A stretch of DNA of 64,000 bases from Aequorivita sinensis (GCF_006346335.1 NZ_VDMC01000009.1:41332-105331); one strand, 5' to 3'. Numbered from the stretch's first letter, positions 8,548 to 18,319 are shown. Translations and numbers: made by a program. Notes: generated by a model not told the origin, from the sequence alone.

Positions 8548-10545
8548 ATGAAGTTTAAAATAGAATCAGAATTTCAACCCACTGGAGACCAACCACGGGC
8601 TATAAAATCATTAGTTGAAGGACTTAATTCCGATGAAAAATATCAGACACTTTTAGGTGTAACTGGTTCGGGAAAAACTTTTACTGTTGCCAATGTGGTA
8701 GAACAAGTACAAAAACCTACCTTGGTTTTAGCTCATAATAAAACTCTTGCTGCTCAACTTTATACAGAGTTTAAAAATCTGTTTCCAAATAATGCAGTGG
8801 AATATTTTGTATCCTACTACGATTATTATCAGCCTGAAGCTTTTATTCCGAGCAGTGGAACCTATATTGAAAAAGATCTTTCTATAAATGAAGAAATAGA
8901 AAAAATGCGATTAAGCACTACTTCTGCCCTATTATCTGGACGAAGAGATGTGCTAGTAGTTTCTTCCGTTTCGTGTTTATATGGTATTGGTAACCCTGTT
9001 GAATTTAAGAAAAACGTTATTTCGTTAGAAAAAGGACAAATAATTTCGCGAACCAAGTTGCTTCACCGCTTGGTTCAAAGTCTTTATTCTAGAACTGAAG
9101 CCGAATTTAATCACGGACGATTTCGTATAAAAGGAGATACCGTTGATGTTTTTCCTGGTTATGCCGACGATGCATTTAGAATTCATTTTTTTGGAGATGA
9201 AATTGAGGAAATTGAAGTATTTGATCCTTTAAACAACAATATAAAAGCGAAGTACGATCGATTAAATATTTATCCTGCCAATATGTTCGTAACATCACCA
9301 GATGTGTTACAAAATGCTATTAAAAGCATTCAGGATGATTTGGTTTTACAGATAGAGTATTTTAAAGAAATAGGAAAACACTTAGAGGCGAAACGTTTGG
9401 AAGAGCGCACAAATTTCGACCTGGAAATGATTCGCGAACTTGGATATTGTAGCGGTATCGAAAACTATTCGCGCTACTTAGACCAACGTTTGCCCGGTAC
9501 TCGCCCCTTCTGCCTATTAGATTATTTTCCTGATGATTACTTGATGGTAGTAGATGAGAGTCACGTTTCTATCCCCCAGGTTAGTGCAATGTACGGTGGA
9601 GACCGTTCTAGAAAAGAAAATTTGGTTGAATACGGATTTCGCTTACCAGCTGCAATGGATAACAGACCACTTAAGTTTGAAGAATTTGAAGCTATTCAAA
9701 ATCAAGTTATTTATGTGAGTGCAACTCCTGCCGACTACGAATTAGAAAAGAGTGGCGGTGTGTTTGTAGAACAGATTATACGCCCAACTGGACTTTTGGA
9801 CCCACCAATTGAAGTTCGACCTAGCCTCAATCAAATTGATGATTTACTAGAAGAAATTCATCTTCGCATTGAAAAAGACGAAAGGGTTTTGGTAACTACA
9901 TTAACCAAAAGAATGGCAGAAGAGCTTACCAAGTATTTAATTCGTGTACAGGTGAGAACTCGTTATATCCACAGTGACGTAGATACTCTGGAACGAGTGG
10001 AAATTATGCAGGATTTACGTCTAGGTCTTTTTGATGTATTAGTGGGAGTGAACCTTCTCCGTGAAGGATTAGACTTACCAGAAGTTTCATTAGTCGCTAT
10101 TTTAGATGCTGATAAGGAAGGTTTTTTAAGAAGTGAGCGTTCTCTAACCCAAACTGTAGGTCGTGCTGCTAGAAACCTAAATGGTAAAGCTATAATGTAT
10201 GCTGATAAAATAACCAAAAGTATGCAAGAGACAATTGATAGCACAAACTACAAAAGAGAAAAGCAAATTGCATACAATAAAAAACACGGTATCACGCCAA
10301 CAGCAATTAAGAAGTCTTTTGAAAATTCACTAACAAAGTCTAAACAAGAAGCATATTCGTTTGAAACAGCTGAAAGCCTTGCTGCAGAATCTGAAGTGGA
10401 ATACCTAACTAAAGCTCAAATTGAAAAGAAAATCCGAGATACTCGTAAAGCGATGGAAAAATCGGCCAAAGAGTTAGATTTTATGATGGCTGCTAAACTT
10501 CGTGATAAAATTAAAACGTATCAAAAACAGCTAGAGGAGGTCTGA
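8548..10545 (+). CDS. uvrB: Excinuclease ABC subunit B
   Basis: DNA-damage recognition helicase of nucleotide excision repair; it is loaded by UvrA and recruits UvrC. At 665 residues it has the usual length. Visible features are Walker A G-V-T-G-S-G-K-T (K43), the beta-hairpin segment [12 protein letters not shown] that clamps damaged DNA (about 91-102), D-E-S-H, helicase motifs V and VI (L-R-E-G-L-D-L-P and Q-T-V-G-R-A-A-R), and a C-terminal UVR helix pair (about 625-660) for UvrC binding. It is intact, and its neighbours are unrelated to repair. Confidence 0.99.
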   Translation: MKFKIESEFQPTGDQPRAIKSLVEGLNSDEKYQTLLGVTGSGKTFTVANVVEQVQKPTLVLAHNKTLAAQLYTEFKNLFPNNAVEYFVSYYDYYQPEAFIPSSGTYIEKDLSINEEIEKMRLSTTSALLSGRRDVLVVSSVSCLYGIGNPVEFKKNVISLEKGQIISRTKLLHRLVQSLYSRTEAEFNHGRFRIKGDTVDVFPGYADDAFRIHFFGDEIEEIEVFDPLNNNIKAKYDRLNIYPANMFVTSPDVLQNAIKSIQDDLVLQIEYFKEIGKHLEAKRLEERTNFDLEMIRELGYCSGIENYSRYLDQRLPGTRPFCLLDYFPDDYLMVVDESHVSIPQVSAMYGGDRSRKENLVEYGFRLPAAMDNRPLKFEEFEAIQNQVIYVSATPADYELEKSGGVFVEQIIRPTGLLDPPIEVRPSLNQIDDLLEEIHLRIEKDERVLVTTLTKRMAEELTKYLIRVQVRTRYIHSDVDTLERVEIMQDLRLGLFDVLVGVNLLREGLDLPEVSLVAILDADKEGFLRSERSLTQTVGRAARNLNGKAIMYADKITKSMQETIDSTNYKREKQIAYNKKHGITPTAIKKSFENSLTKSKQEAYSFETAESLAAESEVEYLTKAQIEKKIRDTRKAMEKSAKELDFMMAAKLRDKIKTYQKQLEEV

Positions 10546-10609
10546 ATATTATAAAATATTCTTTATATATTATAGTCAGTAGTATACTAACAAGAGATTT
10601 AATTTTACA

Positions 10610-11260
10610 ATGCTTTTAACGACTTTCATAAAATCTATTTTGTATTTTACTCTTTCTATGATTTCAACTCAAAATATCAATTTAGATAACAAAATAATTC
10701 CAGAAAACATTAAAAAAGAGGTAATCGAAGCAATTTCGTATTATCCTGAACTCTATGACACTGCCATAGAGTTTAAATTTAAGAACAATATAAAAAAGTC
10801 TACAATGCAAGCACAACCGAGGTTTGCAAGTTTTTTTAAATCGAAAGAAAACAGGGAATATGTTATTTTAATTAGCAGAAACATTCAAATTGAAGGTGAA
10901 AAATTCACCATAGATGATATTCCTTCCGATGTAATAATTGGTTGGATTGGACACGAATTAGGTCATGTTATGGACTATCGAAATAGAACAAATGTTGGAA
11001 TGCTAATATTTGGGTTGAAATATCTTTTCTCTTCAGCACATATCAAAGAAGTAGAGCGCGCAGCAGATACTTATGCTATTGCTCACGGCATGGGTGATTA
11101 TATTTTAAAAACAAAGAACTTTATACTCGATAACGCCAATCTTTCAGAGAAATATAAAGAACGAATTCGAAGATTGTACATTTCACCTGAAGAAGTTATG
11201 GAACTCATCAACAAAAATAAAGTTGAGGAAGAAATTGAAATAGTTGAAAAAGAAGGTTAG
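10610..11260 (+). CDS. Small M48-like zinc metalloprotease
   Basis: A 216-residue protein with a possible signal sequence or N-terminal anchor (residues 1 to about 20). The zinc motif H-E-L-G-H is at 115-119, and E149 with D153 in E-R-A-A-D matches the second M48/gluzincin motif (ExxAD). It therefore has the core catalytic residues in a minimal scaffold, without the multi-pass membrane helices of HtpX or Ste24. The predicted activity is peptidase in the periplasm or at the membrane; the substrate is unknown. It is a stand-alone gene 64 bases after uvrB. Confidence 0.75.
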   Translation: MLLTTFIKSILYFTLSMISTQNINLDNKIIPENIKKEVIEAISYYPELYDTAIEFKFKNNIKKSTMQAQPRFASFFKSKENREYVILISRNIQIEGEKFTIDDIPSDVIIGWIGHELGHVMDYRNRTNVGMLIFGLKYLFSSAHIKEVERAADTYAIAHGMGDYILKTKNFILDNANLSEKYKERIRRLYISPEEVMELINKNKVEEEIEIVEKEG

Positions 11261-11373
11261 ATCCATTTTTAGACTTAAAAGCATCTAGTAAAATGTATGA
11301 AATAACAATATAAAATTTCGAAATTAAACTGGCCAAATTTAAAACCAAAGCTATTAAATACTAATTTTAAATA

Positions 11374-11646
11374 ATGGATATAGAAAAGGACTATTTAAAA
11401 CGAGAAATTCAAAAACTCAATTTAGTATTAGTCAGTTTAATTGATAAAATTAGTGGGATTAATTCAAATAACACAAACAACGAAATTAGCAGTATAAATG
11501 AAGTTCTAGAAAATGAATTTGACTTATCATTAGAAAAAATATCTAATATTAAAACTGCAGACTTAATAAAACATATATCGACGTTACATGAATCTCATAT
11601 TGAAAAAATCGCAAAATTAATATATCAGTTTGTGGTTAAAATATAA
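11374..11646 (+). CDS. Small helical protein, probably truncated by a stop
   Basis: A 90-residue Lys/Glu/Asn-rich, probably all-helical protein without signal peptide or known motif. The frame ends at TAA (11644-11646) but continues uninterrupted for 46 further codons to TAG at 11785-11787, and the extra segment has the same helical, charged character. The annotated product therefore looks like the N-terminal two-thirds of an approximately 137-residue protein. It may still be expressed in short form. I do not recognise the family. Confidence 0.5.
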   Translation: MDIEKDYLKREIQKLNLVLVSLIDKISGINSNNTNNEISSINEVLENEFDLSLEKISNIKTADLIKHISTLHESHIEKIAKLIYQFVVKI

Positions 11647-11787
11647 TCTCTTGATTTGGGAGAAAATTATGAATTAAATAAAACTGCTGAAAAAGGAATT
11701 ATTATAATTGAATTCTTAAACCAAAAATCAAAAATGTTTTCAGTCGAAAGAATGAATATGAAGAAGACGTTACAACTTTATCTATAG
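11647..11787 (+). pseudogene. In-frame continuation after the nonsense codon
   Basis: Directly after the TAA at 11644-11646, the same frame encodes 46 codons (beginning S-L-D-L-G-E-N-Y-E-L-N-K) without another stop until TAG at 11785. It has no start of its own near the beginning and reads as the lost C-terminus of the preceding gene. A sequencing error or programmed readthrough are alternatives. Confidence 0.45.
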
Positions 11788-11880
11788 ACAATAACATGTT
11801 TTTAAACATTAAATAAACATTGCATATTTCCCAATATCGACTATTTGTTATCAAAATTCGTTAAGAAACTATTCGCCTGC

Positions 11881-13407
11881 CTATACACCCAGTTTCTTTA
11901 CAAATTCCTCCCATTCCGCAAACTTTTCTTCTCCCATCACCTTTTCCATTTTAACCTGCCCACCTTTCTTTTTATTCTTGGCACTCCAATCTTGAAAAAC
12001 CTCTAAACTTACTGTAGATACTTTTACCCCTTTTAAAGCTTTCGATCTAGCTACAGCATAATTTTTATTTGCTTCTTTTAAAGCATTATCTAAGGCTTCA
12101 GCTAATTTTTCATCGCTAATTTCAGTATCTGTACCCAAATACCAATGATGATAAAACTCTTCATCTATCTTAACAGCAGCAAGTGTAAATTCAGGAATTT
12201 TTATGTCGAATTTCTCTTCCAGTTCACGCAGGGCAACCTCCATTTTATTTACAGATAGTTGTGACCCCACCACATTTAAAAAGAATTTGGTGCGACCTGT
12301 AATCTTAATTTCAGCTTTTTCTACATCTGTAAAAGCGATGGTATCACCAATTAAATAACGCCAAGCGCCAGAAACCGTACTTATTATTAAAACATAATCT
12401 GTATCAACCTCAACCTCTTCAAGTGTTAATGCAGGAGCATCTTGAGACAGTGACCCATCATCATTGATATAATCTGGGTTAAACGGAACAAATTCAAAAT
12501 AAATACCATTATCGGTAACTAATTTCATTGAGGTTGTTTCGGGTCTATTCTGAAAAGCTAAAAACCCTTCTGAAGCTAAATAAGTATCAATAATTATAAT
12601 AGGATGCGCCAGTAGCTGATTAAAACTCTTTTCATAAGGCTGAAAAGCAACACCTCCAGAGGTATATGCTTGTAGGTTTGGCCATATTTCATGTATGTTT
12701 TTTGCACCGTGATATTCTATCACTTTTTTCATCATAAGTTCCATCCAAGAAGGAATTCCGCTCAATGCCCCTATATCCCATTCCCGTGCACGTTTAGCTA
12801 TTGTTTCCACCTTTTCGTCCCAATCTTCCATCTGTGCGATTTCTTCGCCAGGCTTGTAGTATCCGCGAAACCAAAATGGAATATTACTAGCGCTAATCCC
12901 GCTAATTTCACCTTCTAAAAACTGGTCTTGTTCTTCTAGGTTAGTACTACTACCCAACATCATTATTTCCTTTTCAAAGAAATCTGATTGTACATCAAAA
13001 TTTGCTAAAGCACCCACTTGTTTAATCCCTGCATTGCGAATAGCTTCAACCATTTCATCAGTTACAGGAATTTTTTTTGATGTTTTTCCAGTAGTTCCAC
13101 TACTTCTAGCAAAATATGTAGGTACACCCGGCCAAGTAATATCTTCTAGCCCCTCTTGTGTTTTTACCCACCACTTCTCTTCCATTTGGTGATAGTCGAA
13201 ATAAGGAACTTTTTTAGAAAATTCCTTCTGTATATCCTCAGCCTCTAAAATTTTAGAAAAGCCATAGTATTTTCCGAAAGCCGTATCCTTAGCCTTTTCA
13301 AGTAAATTTTTTAAAACTTCTTTTTGAGATTCTACTTGGGATTTTTCAGAAACTATCGCATCGCGCAAGTCGATAGCAGTCTTGATTATTGAACCTAATA
13401 TTGCCAT
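11881..13407 (-). CDS. GH3-family acyl-adenylating enzyme
   Basis: A 508-residue member of the GH3 (auxin-responsive promoter) family, part of the ANL adenylating superfamily. The ATP loop is R-S-S-G-T-T-G-K-T-S-K near residue 103. Y-L-A-S-E-G-F lies in the middle, followed by a Y-L-I-G-D-T segment and the hinge/adenylate-binding I-T-G-R-T-K-F-F. Plant GH3 enzymes conjugate amino acids to jasmonate or auxin. Bacterial homologues are common in Bacteroidota but their substrates are unsettled. No signal peptide is present. The gene stands alone, divergent from rluF. Family confident, substrate unknown. Confidence 0.9.
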   Translation of the reverse strand: MAILGSIIKTAIDLRDAIVSEKSQVESQKEVLKNLLEKAKDTAFGKYYGFSKILEAEDIQKEFSKKVPYFDYHQMEEKWWVKTQEGLEDITWPGVPTYFARSSGTTGKTSKKIPVTDEMVEAIRNAGIKQVGALANFDVQSDFFEKEIMMLGSSTNLEEQDQFLEGEISGISASNIPFWFRGYYKPGEEIAQMEDWDEKVETIAKRAREWDIGALSGIPSWMELMMKKVIEYHGAKNIHEIWPNLQAYTSGGVAFQPYEKSFNQLLAHPIIIIDTYLASEGFLAFQNRPETTSMKLVTDNGIYFEFVPFNPDYINDDGSLSQDAPALTLEEVEVDTDYVLIISTVSGAWRYLIGDTIAFTDVEKAEIKITGRTKFFLNVVGSQLSVNKMEVALRELEEKFDIKIPEFTLAAVKIDEEFYHHWYLGTDTEISDEKLAEALDNALKEANKNYAVARSKALKGVKVSTVSLEVFQDWSAKNKKKGGQVKMEKVMGEEKFAEWEEFVKKLGV

Positions 13408-13522
13408 ATTTTTAGTTTTTTATGAAACTACAATTTTTAAAAAATGTACATATAGAAATTAAATCAATTTTAACCTTTTTAATTTGCCCTTCAGTTATGG
13501 TATCTTTACAAAAAATCTATAA

Positions 13523-14428
13523 ATGCATCATCCAGATTCTGTAAGAATTAATAAAGCTATAAGCGATAGTGGCTTCTGCTCACGTCGTGAAGCCGACGCC
13601 TTAATCGAAAAAGGGCGCGTAACAATAAATGGCGTAAAAAGTACACTTGGCGATAGGGTTATGCCTAATGATGAAGTACGTGTTGATGGGAAATTAATTA
13701 AGGAAAATGAGAATCTTGTTTATATAATGCTCAACAAACCTGTTGGAATTACTTGTACTACCGATACGCGTTATGAAGATAATGTAATAGATTTTGTGAA
13801 ACATCCTGAACGAATTTTCCCAGTTGGAAGATTAGATAAACCTAGTGAAGGCTTACTTTTACTAACTAATGAAGGAGATATTGTAAATAAAATTTTACGT
13901 GCAGGAAACAAACACGAAAAGGAATATATCGTAAAAGTGGACAGACCTGTTACAGATGAATTTATAAAAAGAATGGGGTCTGGAATTCCTATTCTTGATA
14001 CTGTTACAAAGCGCTGTAAAGTTGAAAGAGTTAGCCGATTTGAATTCAAAATATTCTTAGTTCAAGGTTTGAACAGACAGATTCGCAGAATGTGTGAATA
14101 CCTTGGTTATGAAGTTGTAGCGTTGCAACGAATAAGAATTATGAATTTGGAATTAGGCGACTTACCCATTGGTGAATGGCGTGATCTAACTGAAGAAGAA
14201 TTAAAAACTTTAAAAGATTCTGTAAAAGACAGCGATGGGCAGCCTAAACCGCATCCTAAAGCCGACTTTGATGAAAAAAGAGCCATAAGGCCCACAAGAC
14301 GTCGTGAAATAGACAATAAGAAAAGTAAAACTCTTAGAAAAGATAAGCCACAAGCAAGAAAAGATCGCGGTGAAAAAAGAGGTGATTCTAATATTAAAAG
14401 TACAGGAGGAAGACGAAGAAGAGGTTAA
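13523..14428 (+). CDS. rluF: 23S rRNA pseudouridine synthase, RluF type
   Basis: The N-terminal S4 RNA-binding domain (about 8-65, with C-S-R-R-E-A-D and G-R-V-T-I-N-G) is followed by the RsuA/RluB/E/F-type catalytic domain with the active-site Asp in G-R-L-D-K. The segments [19 protein letters not shown] and I-P-I-L-D-T-V-T closely match E. coli RluF, which modifies U2604 of 23S rRNA. After about residue 235 there is a long Lys/Arg-rich, probably disordered tail, usual in Bacteroidota homologues. It converges on hsp20 with a shared terminator. Confidence 0.92.
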   Translation: MHHPDSVRINKAISDSGFCSRREADALIEKGRVTINGVKSTLGDRVMPNDEVRVDGKLIKENENLVYIMLNKPVGITCTTDTRYEDNVIDFVKHPERIFPVGRLDKPSEGLLLLTNEGDIVNKILRAGNKHEKEYIVKVDRPVTDEFIKRMGSGIPILDTVTKRCKVERVSRFEFKIFLVQGLNRQIRRMCEYLGYEVVALQRIRIMNLELGDLPIGEWRDLTEEELKTLKDSVKDSDGQPKPHPKADFDEKRAIRPTRRREIDNKKSKTLRKDKPQARKDRGEKRGDSNIKSTGGRRRRG

Positions 14429-14445
14429 CTAAAAAGCATAAAAAA

Positions 14446-14473
14446 ACCGCGTACCGATTGAGTAGCACGCGGT
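14446..14473 (-). terminator. Shared terminator between rluF and hsp20
   Basis: Stem ACCGCGT (14446-14452) with ACGCGGT (14467-14473). The T-run is long on the minus strand (hsp20 side) and shorter on the plus strand, so it probably works in both directions. Confidence 0.7.
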
Positions 14474-14505
14474 CATTTTAACTAACTAACCAAATTAAAT
14501 TTCAA

Positions 14506-14949
14506 TTATGAAATCTCAACCATTCTCTTTAAAACTTTCTTTTCTTCCATTTTAGGCAAAGTAACTTTTAATACTCCATCTTCATAGTTTGCCAAAATAT
14601 CTTCAACTTTTACATTTTCAGGTAGTTTGAATGATTTTTCAAAACTTCCAAAATTGAATTCTCTTCTTTTATATTGAACTGCATTATCATTTTTCTGCTC
14701 TTGTTCTTGAGATTCCTTAACTTCCTTATAAGTAATCTTTAAGGTATCTTCCTCAACCTCAATACTGAAGTTTTCTTTGTGCAAACCTGGTGCAGCCAAT
14801 TCGATTACAAAATTCGATAAATTTTCGATAATATTTACCGCTGGATTGCTAAAAGTTTCATAATTATTTAATCTATCCAGACGGTTTTCTAAGAATATAT
14901 TATCTAATAAGTTAGGTAACCACATATTATTGTTATTAACTGTTTTCAT
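14506..14949 (-). CDS. Small heat-shock protein, Hsp20/alpha-crystallin family
   Basis: A 147-residue ATP-independent holdase chaperone of the cytoplasm. The alpha-crystallin domain spans about 37-140, with the conserved E-L-A-A-P-G-L strand and the G-V-L-K-V-T-L-P signature near the C-terminus. The short tail K-R-M-V-E-I-S supplies the I-x-I/V-like oligomer contact. The single-gene unit is preceded by an inverted repeat (14973-14994) that may be regulatory. Confidence 0.95.
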   Translation of the reverse strand: MKTVNNNNMWLPNLLDNIFLENRLDRLNNYETFSNPAVNIIENLSNFVIELAAPGLHKENFSIEVEEDTLKITYKEVKESQEQEQKNDNAVQYKRREFNFGSFEKSFKLPENVKVEDILANYEDGVLKVTLPKMEEKKVLKRMVEIS

Positions 14950-14972
14950 AGCGTTATATTGTTTTATTTTTT

Positions 14973-14994
14973 ACTAATTTCAATTACAATTAGT
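14973..14994. promoter_or_regulatory. Inverted repeat upstream of hsp20
   Basis: ACTAATT (14973-14979) and AATTAGT (14988-14994), separated by 8 bases, 24 bases upstream of the hsp20 ATG. It is too AT-rich to be decisive and does not match the CIRCE/HrcA consensus. Confidence 0.25.
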
Positions 14995-15080
14995 CAATAA
15001 CAATTCCATTTATAAAAACCAGACAATCTGACTTGTTTCAACTAAATCTAACTGTCTTTTTGTCATTTAAAAACATAATA

Positions 15081-16373
15081 ATGAAGTATTTCATTAATCG
15101 ACTGTCAACTTTCTTTAATATGCTAGAGGGTAAAATAGCTTTCTACCCTAGTATTTTTGCCTTAGGAGGATTTTTTTTAGCACTAAGCATGATATTTATT
15201 GAGCAACAAGGAGTTTCTCAAAAAGTGCTTAAAATATTTCCGATGTTGATGGTAGAGGATGGAGACACCGCTCTTAATGTTCTTAGCACTTGTATTGGCG
15301 GATTGATAGCCATGATGACTTTTAGTTTTTCAATGGTAATGCTTTTACTAAGCCAAGCATCTAGCAATTTCTCCCCTCGTCTACTTCCAGGTTTAATTTC
15401 GAACAAAACCCATCAAGTTATTTTGGGAGTCTTTTTGGCTTCTATTATATACTGTATTTTCACATTATTTTCCATAGACCCTAGCGAAGACAAATACACC
15501 TTGCCTGGAATATCAATTCTAATAGGCGTAATGTTTACCGTACTGTGTTTATTTTCATTTATATTTTTCATTCACAATATTTCCCAAAGCATTCAGATAA
15601 ATAATATTATGGACGGGATTTATAATAAAGCCACAAAGCGTCTAGAAGAAATTATTGAAAAGGAAGAAGCTTCTTCTAAAATGCTTCCGGAAATATTCCC
15701 TGATACTTCCGATTGGCACACCTACAGTTGTTCTAAAAGTGGATATTTCCAAAATATTTCAATCAAAAATATGAATGCATTATGTTTAGAACACGATATC
15801 AGAATCTATATTACCATTCCCAAAGGGTTATTTGTATTGAAAAACAACTCCATGTTAAAGGTCAACAAACCAATTGACGACAAATTAGTGGAAGAAATAT
15901 TTTCGAACATAAACTTTGCTCGAGGAGAATACATTCAAGATAATTACACCCTTGCCTTTAAGCAAATTACCGAAATTGCGGTAAAAGCTATGTCACCAGG
16001 AATCAACGACCCAGGAACCGCTATAAATGCCATAGACTACCTAACAGAGCTCTTTGCTCTTCGTTTAAGAAAAAATGATAGAGGTGTTATTATAATTGAT
16101 GGAAAAATGAATTTAAAAATAGCGATAATTCATTTTGAAGAGCTATTGTACAATGTTATGGCTTCGCTAAGAGCTTATTGTAAGCACGACCCCATAGTTG
16201 TACAAAAATTAATAACCATGCTAACCTATTTAGACAAACAATCTATTAGAAATAAGGACTACAACATTGTTGTAAAAAATGAATTAAAAGCCTTGGTTGA
16301 CGATATGGATTTTAGTTCTGAAAAAGATAGGAACAAGATGGTTTCGTTAGCTAACCTGGATTTAAAATCATAA
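15081..16373 (+). CDS. DUF2254 membrane protein
   Basis: ATG at 15081 is chosen over an in-frame TTG at 15033, because the upstream extension is not membrane-like. The protein has four predicted N-terminal helices (about 22-45, 78-100, 125-145 and 155-180) and a soluble C-terminal domain. The helix after the second membrane segment carries Q-A-S-S-N-F-S-P-R-L, and the C-terminal domain has K-A-M-S-P-G-I-N-D-P, the most conserved motif of DUF2254. The family is widespread with no settled function. It converges on sucC with a terminator between them. Confidence 0.9.
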   Translation: MKYFINRLSTFFNMLEGKIAFYPSIFALGGFFLALSMIFIEQQGVSQKVLKIFPMLMVEDGDTALNVLSTCIGGLIAMMTFSFSMVMLLLSQASSNFSPRLLPGLISNKTHQVILGVFLASIIYCIFTLFSIDPSEDKYTLPGISILIGVMFTVLCLFSFIFFIHNISQSIQINNIMDGIYNKATKRLEEIIEKEEASSKMLPEIFPDTSDWHTYSCSKSGYFQNISIKNMNALCLEHDIRIYITIPKGLFVLKNNSMLKVNKPIDDKLVEEIFSNINFARGEYIQDNYTLAFKQITEIAVKAMSPGINDPGTAINAIDYLTELFALRLRKNDRGVIIIDGKMNLKIAIIHFEELLYNVMASLRAYCKHDPIVVQKLITMLTYLDKQSIRNKDYNIVVKNELKALVDDMDFSSEKDRNKMVSLANLDLKS

Positions 16374-16374
16374 A

Positions 16375-16406
16375 AAAACCTCTCATCTGTTAAGATGAAA
16401 GGTTTT
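16375..16406. terminator. Bidirectional terminator between the DUF2254 gene and sucC
   Basis: A stem of AAAACCT/AGGTTTT plus TCATCT/AGATGA with one internal mismatch and loop GTTA. A run of seven T follows on the minus strand, and TTTT on the plus strand. Confidence 0.7.
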
Positions 16407-16432
16407 ATATAACTAAAGATTAGGCAAATAAA

Positions 16433-17623
16433 TTAAGACAATACTTCCTTAACTTTATCTGCAGCTTCTTGGAATTCAATAGCACTCTGAACATCTAAAC
16501 CACTATTGTCTATTAATTCTTTTGCGATATCTGCGTTTGTCCCTTGTAGACGAACAATAATTGGCACATTAATAGTTCCCATATTATTATAAGCATCAAC
16601 AATACCTTGGGCTACACGGTCGCAACGAACGATACCACCAAATATATTTACTAAGATTGCTTTTACGTTAGGGTCTTTCAAAATTAATTTGAATGCTGCT
16701 TCAACGCGCTCTGCGTTTGCAGTACCTCCAACATCTAAGAAGTTAGCAGGCTCACCACCAGCTTGTTTAATCAAGTCCATAGTAGCCATTGCAAGACCAG
16801 CACCGTTAACCATACATCCAACATTACCATCAAGATCTACGTAGTTAAGACCTTTTTCTTGAGCTTCAACCTCTACTGGATTTTCTTCACGCTTATCGCG
16901 CATTTCCATATAATCTTTATGACGATACATTGCGTTATCATCAAGACTTACCTTAGCATCAACAGCAATAATTTTATCATCACTAGTTTTTAAAACTGGG
17001 TTAATCTCAAATAGAGATGAATCTGATTCGTTATAAGCTCTATAGAGTGCAGAAACGAATTTTGTCATTTCTTTAAAAGCTTTTCCACTCAATCCCAAGT
17101 TAAAAGCAATTCTTCTTGCTTGGAATCCTAAAAGACCAACAGCAGGATCAATTTCTTCAGTAAAGATTAAATGTGGAGTTTCTTCGGCTACAGTTTCAAT
17201 ATCCATTCCACCTTCTGTAGAATACATAATCATGTTTCTACCTGTAGAACGATTTAAAAGAACGCTCATATAGTATTCTTCGGGCTCACTATCTCCAGGG
17301 TAATAAACATCTTCAGCAATTAAAACTTGGTGTACTTTTTTTCCTTCTGCAGAAGTTTGAGGAGTGATAAGGTTCATTCCTATTATACTTCCAGCAATTT
17401 CTTCAACCTCTTGAAGGTTTTTTGCAAGTTTTACTCCGCCACCTTTTCCACGGCCACCAGCATGAACCTGAGCTTTAATTACATGCCAGCTAGTTCCAGT
17501 GTCTTCGGTAAGTTTTTTTGCAGCTGCAACAGCTTCTGCTGGAGTAGTTGCTACGATTCCGCGTTGTATTTCAACGCCAAAACTGTTTAGTATTTCTTTT
17601 CCTTGGTATTCGTGTAAGTTCAT
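16433..17623 (-). CDS. sucC: Succinyl-CoA ligase (ADP-forming), beta subunit
   Basis: TCA-cycle enzyme that makes succinate and ATP from succinyl-CoA with the alpha subunit SucD (not in the window). At 396 residues it has normal length. The N-terminal ATP-grasp domain begins M-N-L-H-E-Y-Q-G-K-E and contains K-A-Q-V-H-A-G-G-R-G-K. The Mg-binding region has E-I-N-P-V and D-A-K-V. The C-terminal CoA-ligase domain contains G-C-M-V-N-G-A-G-L-A-M and N-I-F-G-G-I-V-R-C-D. It is a single gene, not adjacent to sucD, which is usual in Flavobacteriaceae. Confidence 0.98.
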   Translation of the reverse strand: MNLHEYQGKEILNSFGVEIQRGIVATTPAEAVAAAKKLTEDTGTSWHVIKAQVHAGGRGKGGGVKLAKNLQEVEEIAGSIIGMNLITPQTSAEGKKVHQVLIAEDVYYPGDSEPEEYYMSVLLNRSTGRNMIMYSTEGGMDIETVAEETPHLIFTEEIDPAVGLLGFQARRIAFNLGLSGKAFKEMTKFVSALYRAYNESDSSLFEINPVLKTSDDKIIAVDAKVSLDDNAMYRHKDYMEMRDKREENPVEVEAQEKGLNYVDLDGNVGCMVNGAGLAMATMDLIKQAGGEPANFLDVGGTANAERVEAAFKLILKDPNVKAILVNIFGGIVRCDRVAQGIVDAYNNMGTINVPIIVRLQGTNADIAKELIDNSGLDVQSAIEFQEAADKVKEVLS

Positions 17624-17676
17624 AGTTGCGATTTTGTTCCTACTGCATTTTATCAGCAGGCTTGATTTATGGTTTG

Positions 17677-17684
17677 CAAAAATA
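17677..17684 (-). promoter_or_regulatory. -7 element of sucC
   Basis: The minus strand reads TATTTTTG, an exact TAnnTTTG match 53 bases upstream of the sucC ATG. No well-spaced TTG was found. Confidence 0.4.
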
Positions 17685-17929
17685 ACAAATGTAACAAGAA
17701 TGCCCTAATGTTTTTTAAGGCTTTCCTTCTTGATGTAAAATTAAATTGAAAATTAATACTTTTCAAATATTTAGCCTCAGTTACAAACTATCCATATATA
17801 TAACATTTCAGAAAGCAATTTGTTGAAAAATAGACTCAAATAATGAAAGATAAATAATTATTACAATTGAAAAGTTTATAGTTTTTAAAAAAAATAGTTA
17901 AAAAACCCGCAAATTGTAATTAATAAATC

Positions 17930-17937
17930 TATATTTG
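17930..17937 (+). promoter_or_regulatory. -7 element of the cold-shock gene
   Basis: TATATTTG, an exact TAnnTTTG match 31 bases before the ATG. A TTG lies 13 bases upstream (17914-17916), closer than the usual spacing of about 20. Confidence 0.45.
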
Positions 17938-17968
17938 CATCTTATATTAATTATTTTATTTAAATACA

Positions 17969-18160
17969 ATGAACAAAGGAACAGTAAAATTCTTCAACGA
18001 CACCAAAGGTTTCGGTTTTATCACTGAAGAAGGAAACAACAAAGAACATTTTGTACACGTTACAGGACTTATCGACGAGATTCGCGAAGGTGACGAAGTA
18101 GAATTTGATCTTCAAGAAGGAAGAAAAGGATTAAATGCGGTTAACGTAAAAGTACTATAA
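17969..18160 (+). CDS. Cold-shock domain protein
   Basis: A 63-residue single OB-fold protein that binds single-stranded RNA/DNA and melts mRNA structure. RNP1 K-G-F-G-F-I is at about 13-18, and RNP2 reads H-F-V-H-V at about 27-31, where V/L-F-V-H is usual. It begins M-N-K-G-T-V-K-F-F-N, typical of flavobacterial CspA-like proteins. It is monocistronic with a strong terminator at 18187-18213. Confidence 0.97.
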   Translation: MNKGTVKFFNDTKGFGFITEEGNNKEHFVHVTGLIDEIREGDEVEFDLQEGRKGLNAVNVKVL

Positions 18161-18186
18161 TATACTTATCACTTTTTAAGACAATA

Positions 18187-18213
18187 AACCTCGCTTTTAG
18201 CGGGGTTTTTTTT
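18187..18213 (+). terminator. Terminator of the cold-shock gene
   Basis: Nine-base stem AACCTCGCT / AGCGGGGTT (one G-T pair), loop of three bases, then eight T. Confidence 0.9.
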
Positions 18214-18319
18214 GCTCAAAACTTTCCTAACTTGATTTAAAGTGAAATAAACATTACCAATTGCCAAATAAATTTTTTTTTATTGTAATTTTAAGATTCC
18301 ATTAAATTTCAATTACAAT

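Larger units (their letters stand above)
17624..17968. other. Divergent intergenic region, sucC to cold-shock gene
   Basis: 345 bases of very AT-rich DNA without any credible ORF. It contains a -7 element for each flanking gene (17677-17684 minus, 17930-17937 plus). I see no long inverted repeat or terminator. Confidence 0.7.

Noticed and set aside
17624..17968. Possible riboswitch or RNA element between sucC and the cold-shock gene
   Set aside because: The region is AT-rich with no stable hairpin, and the -7 elements leave short leaders on both sides.
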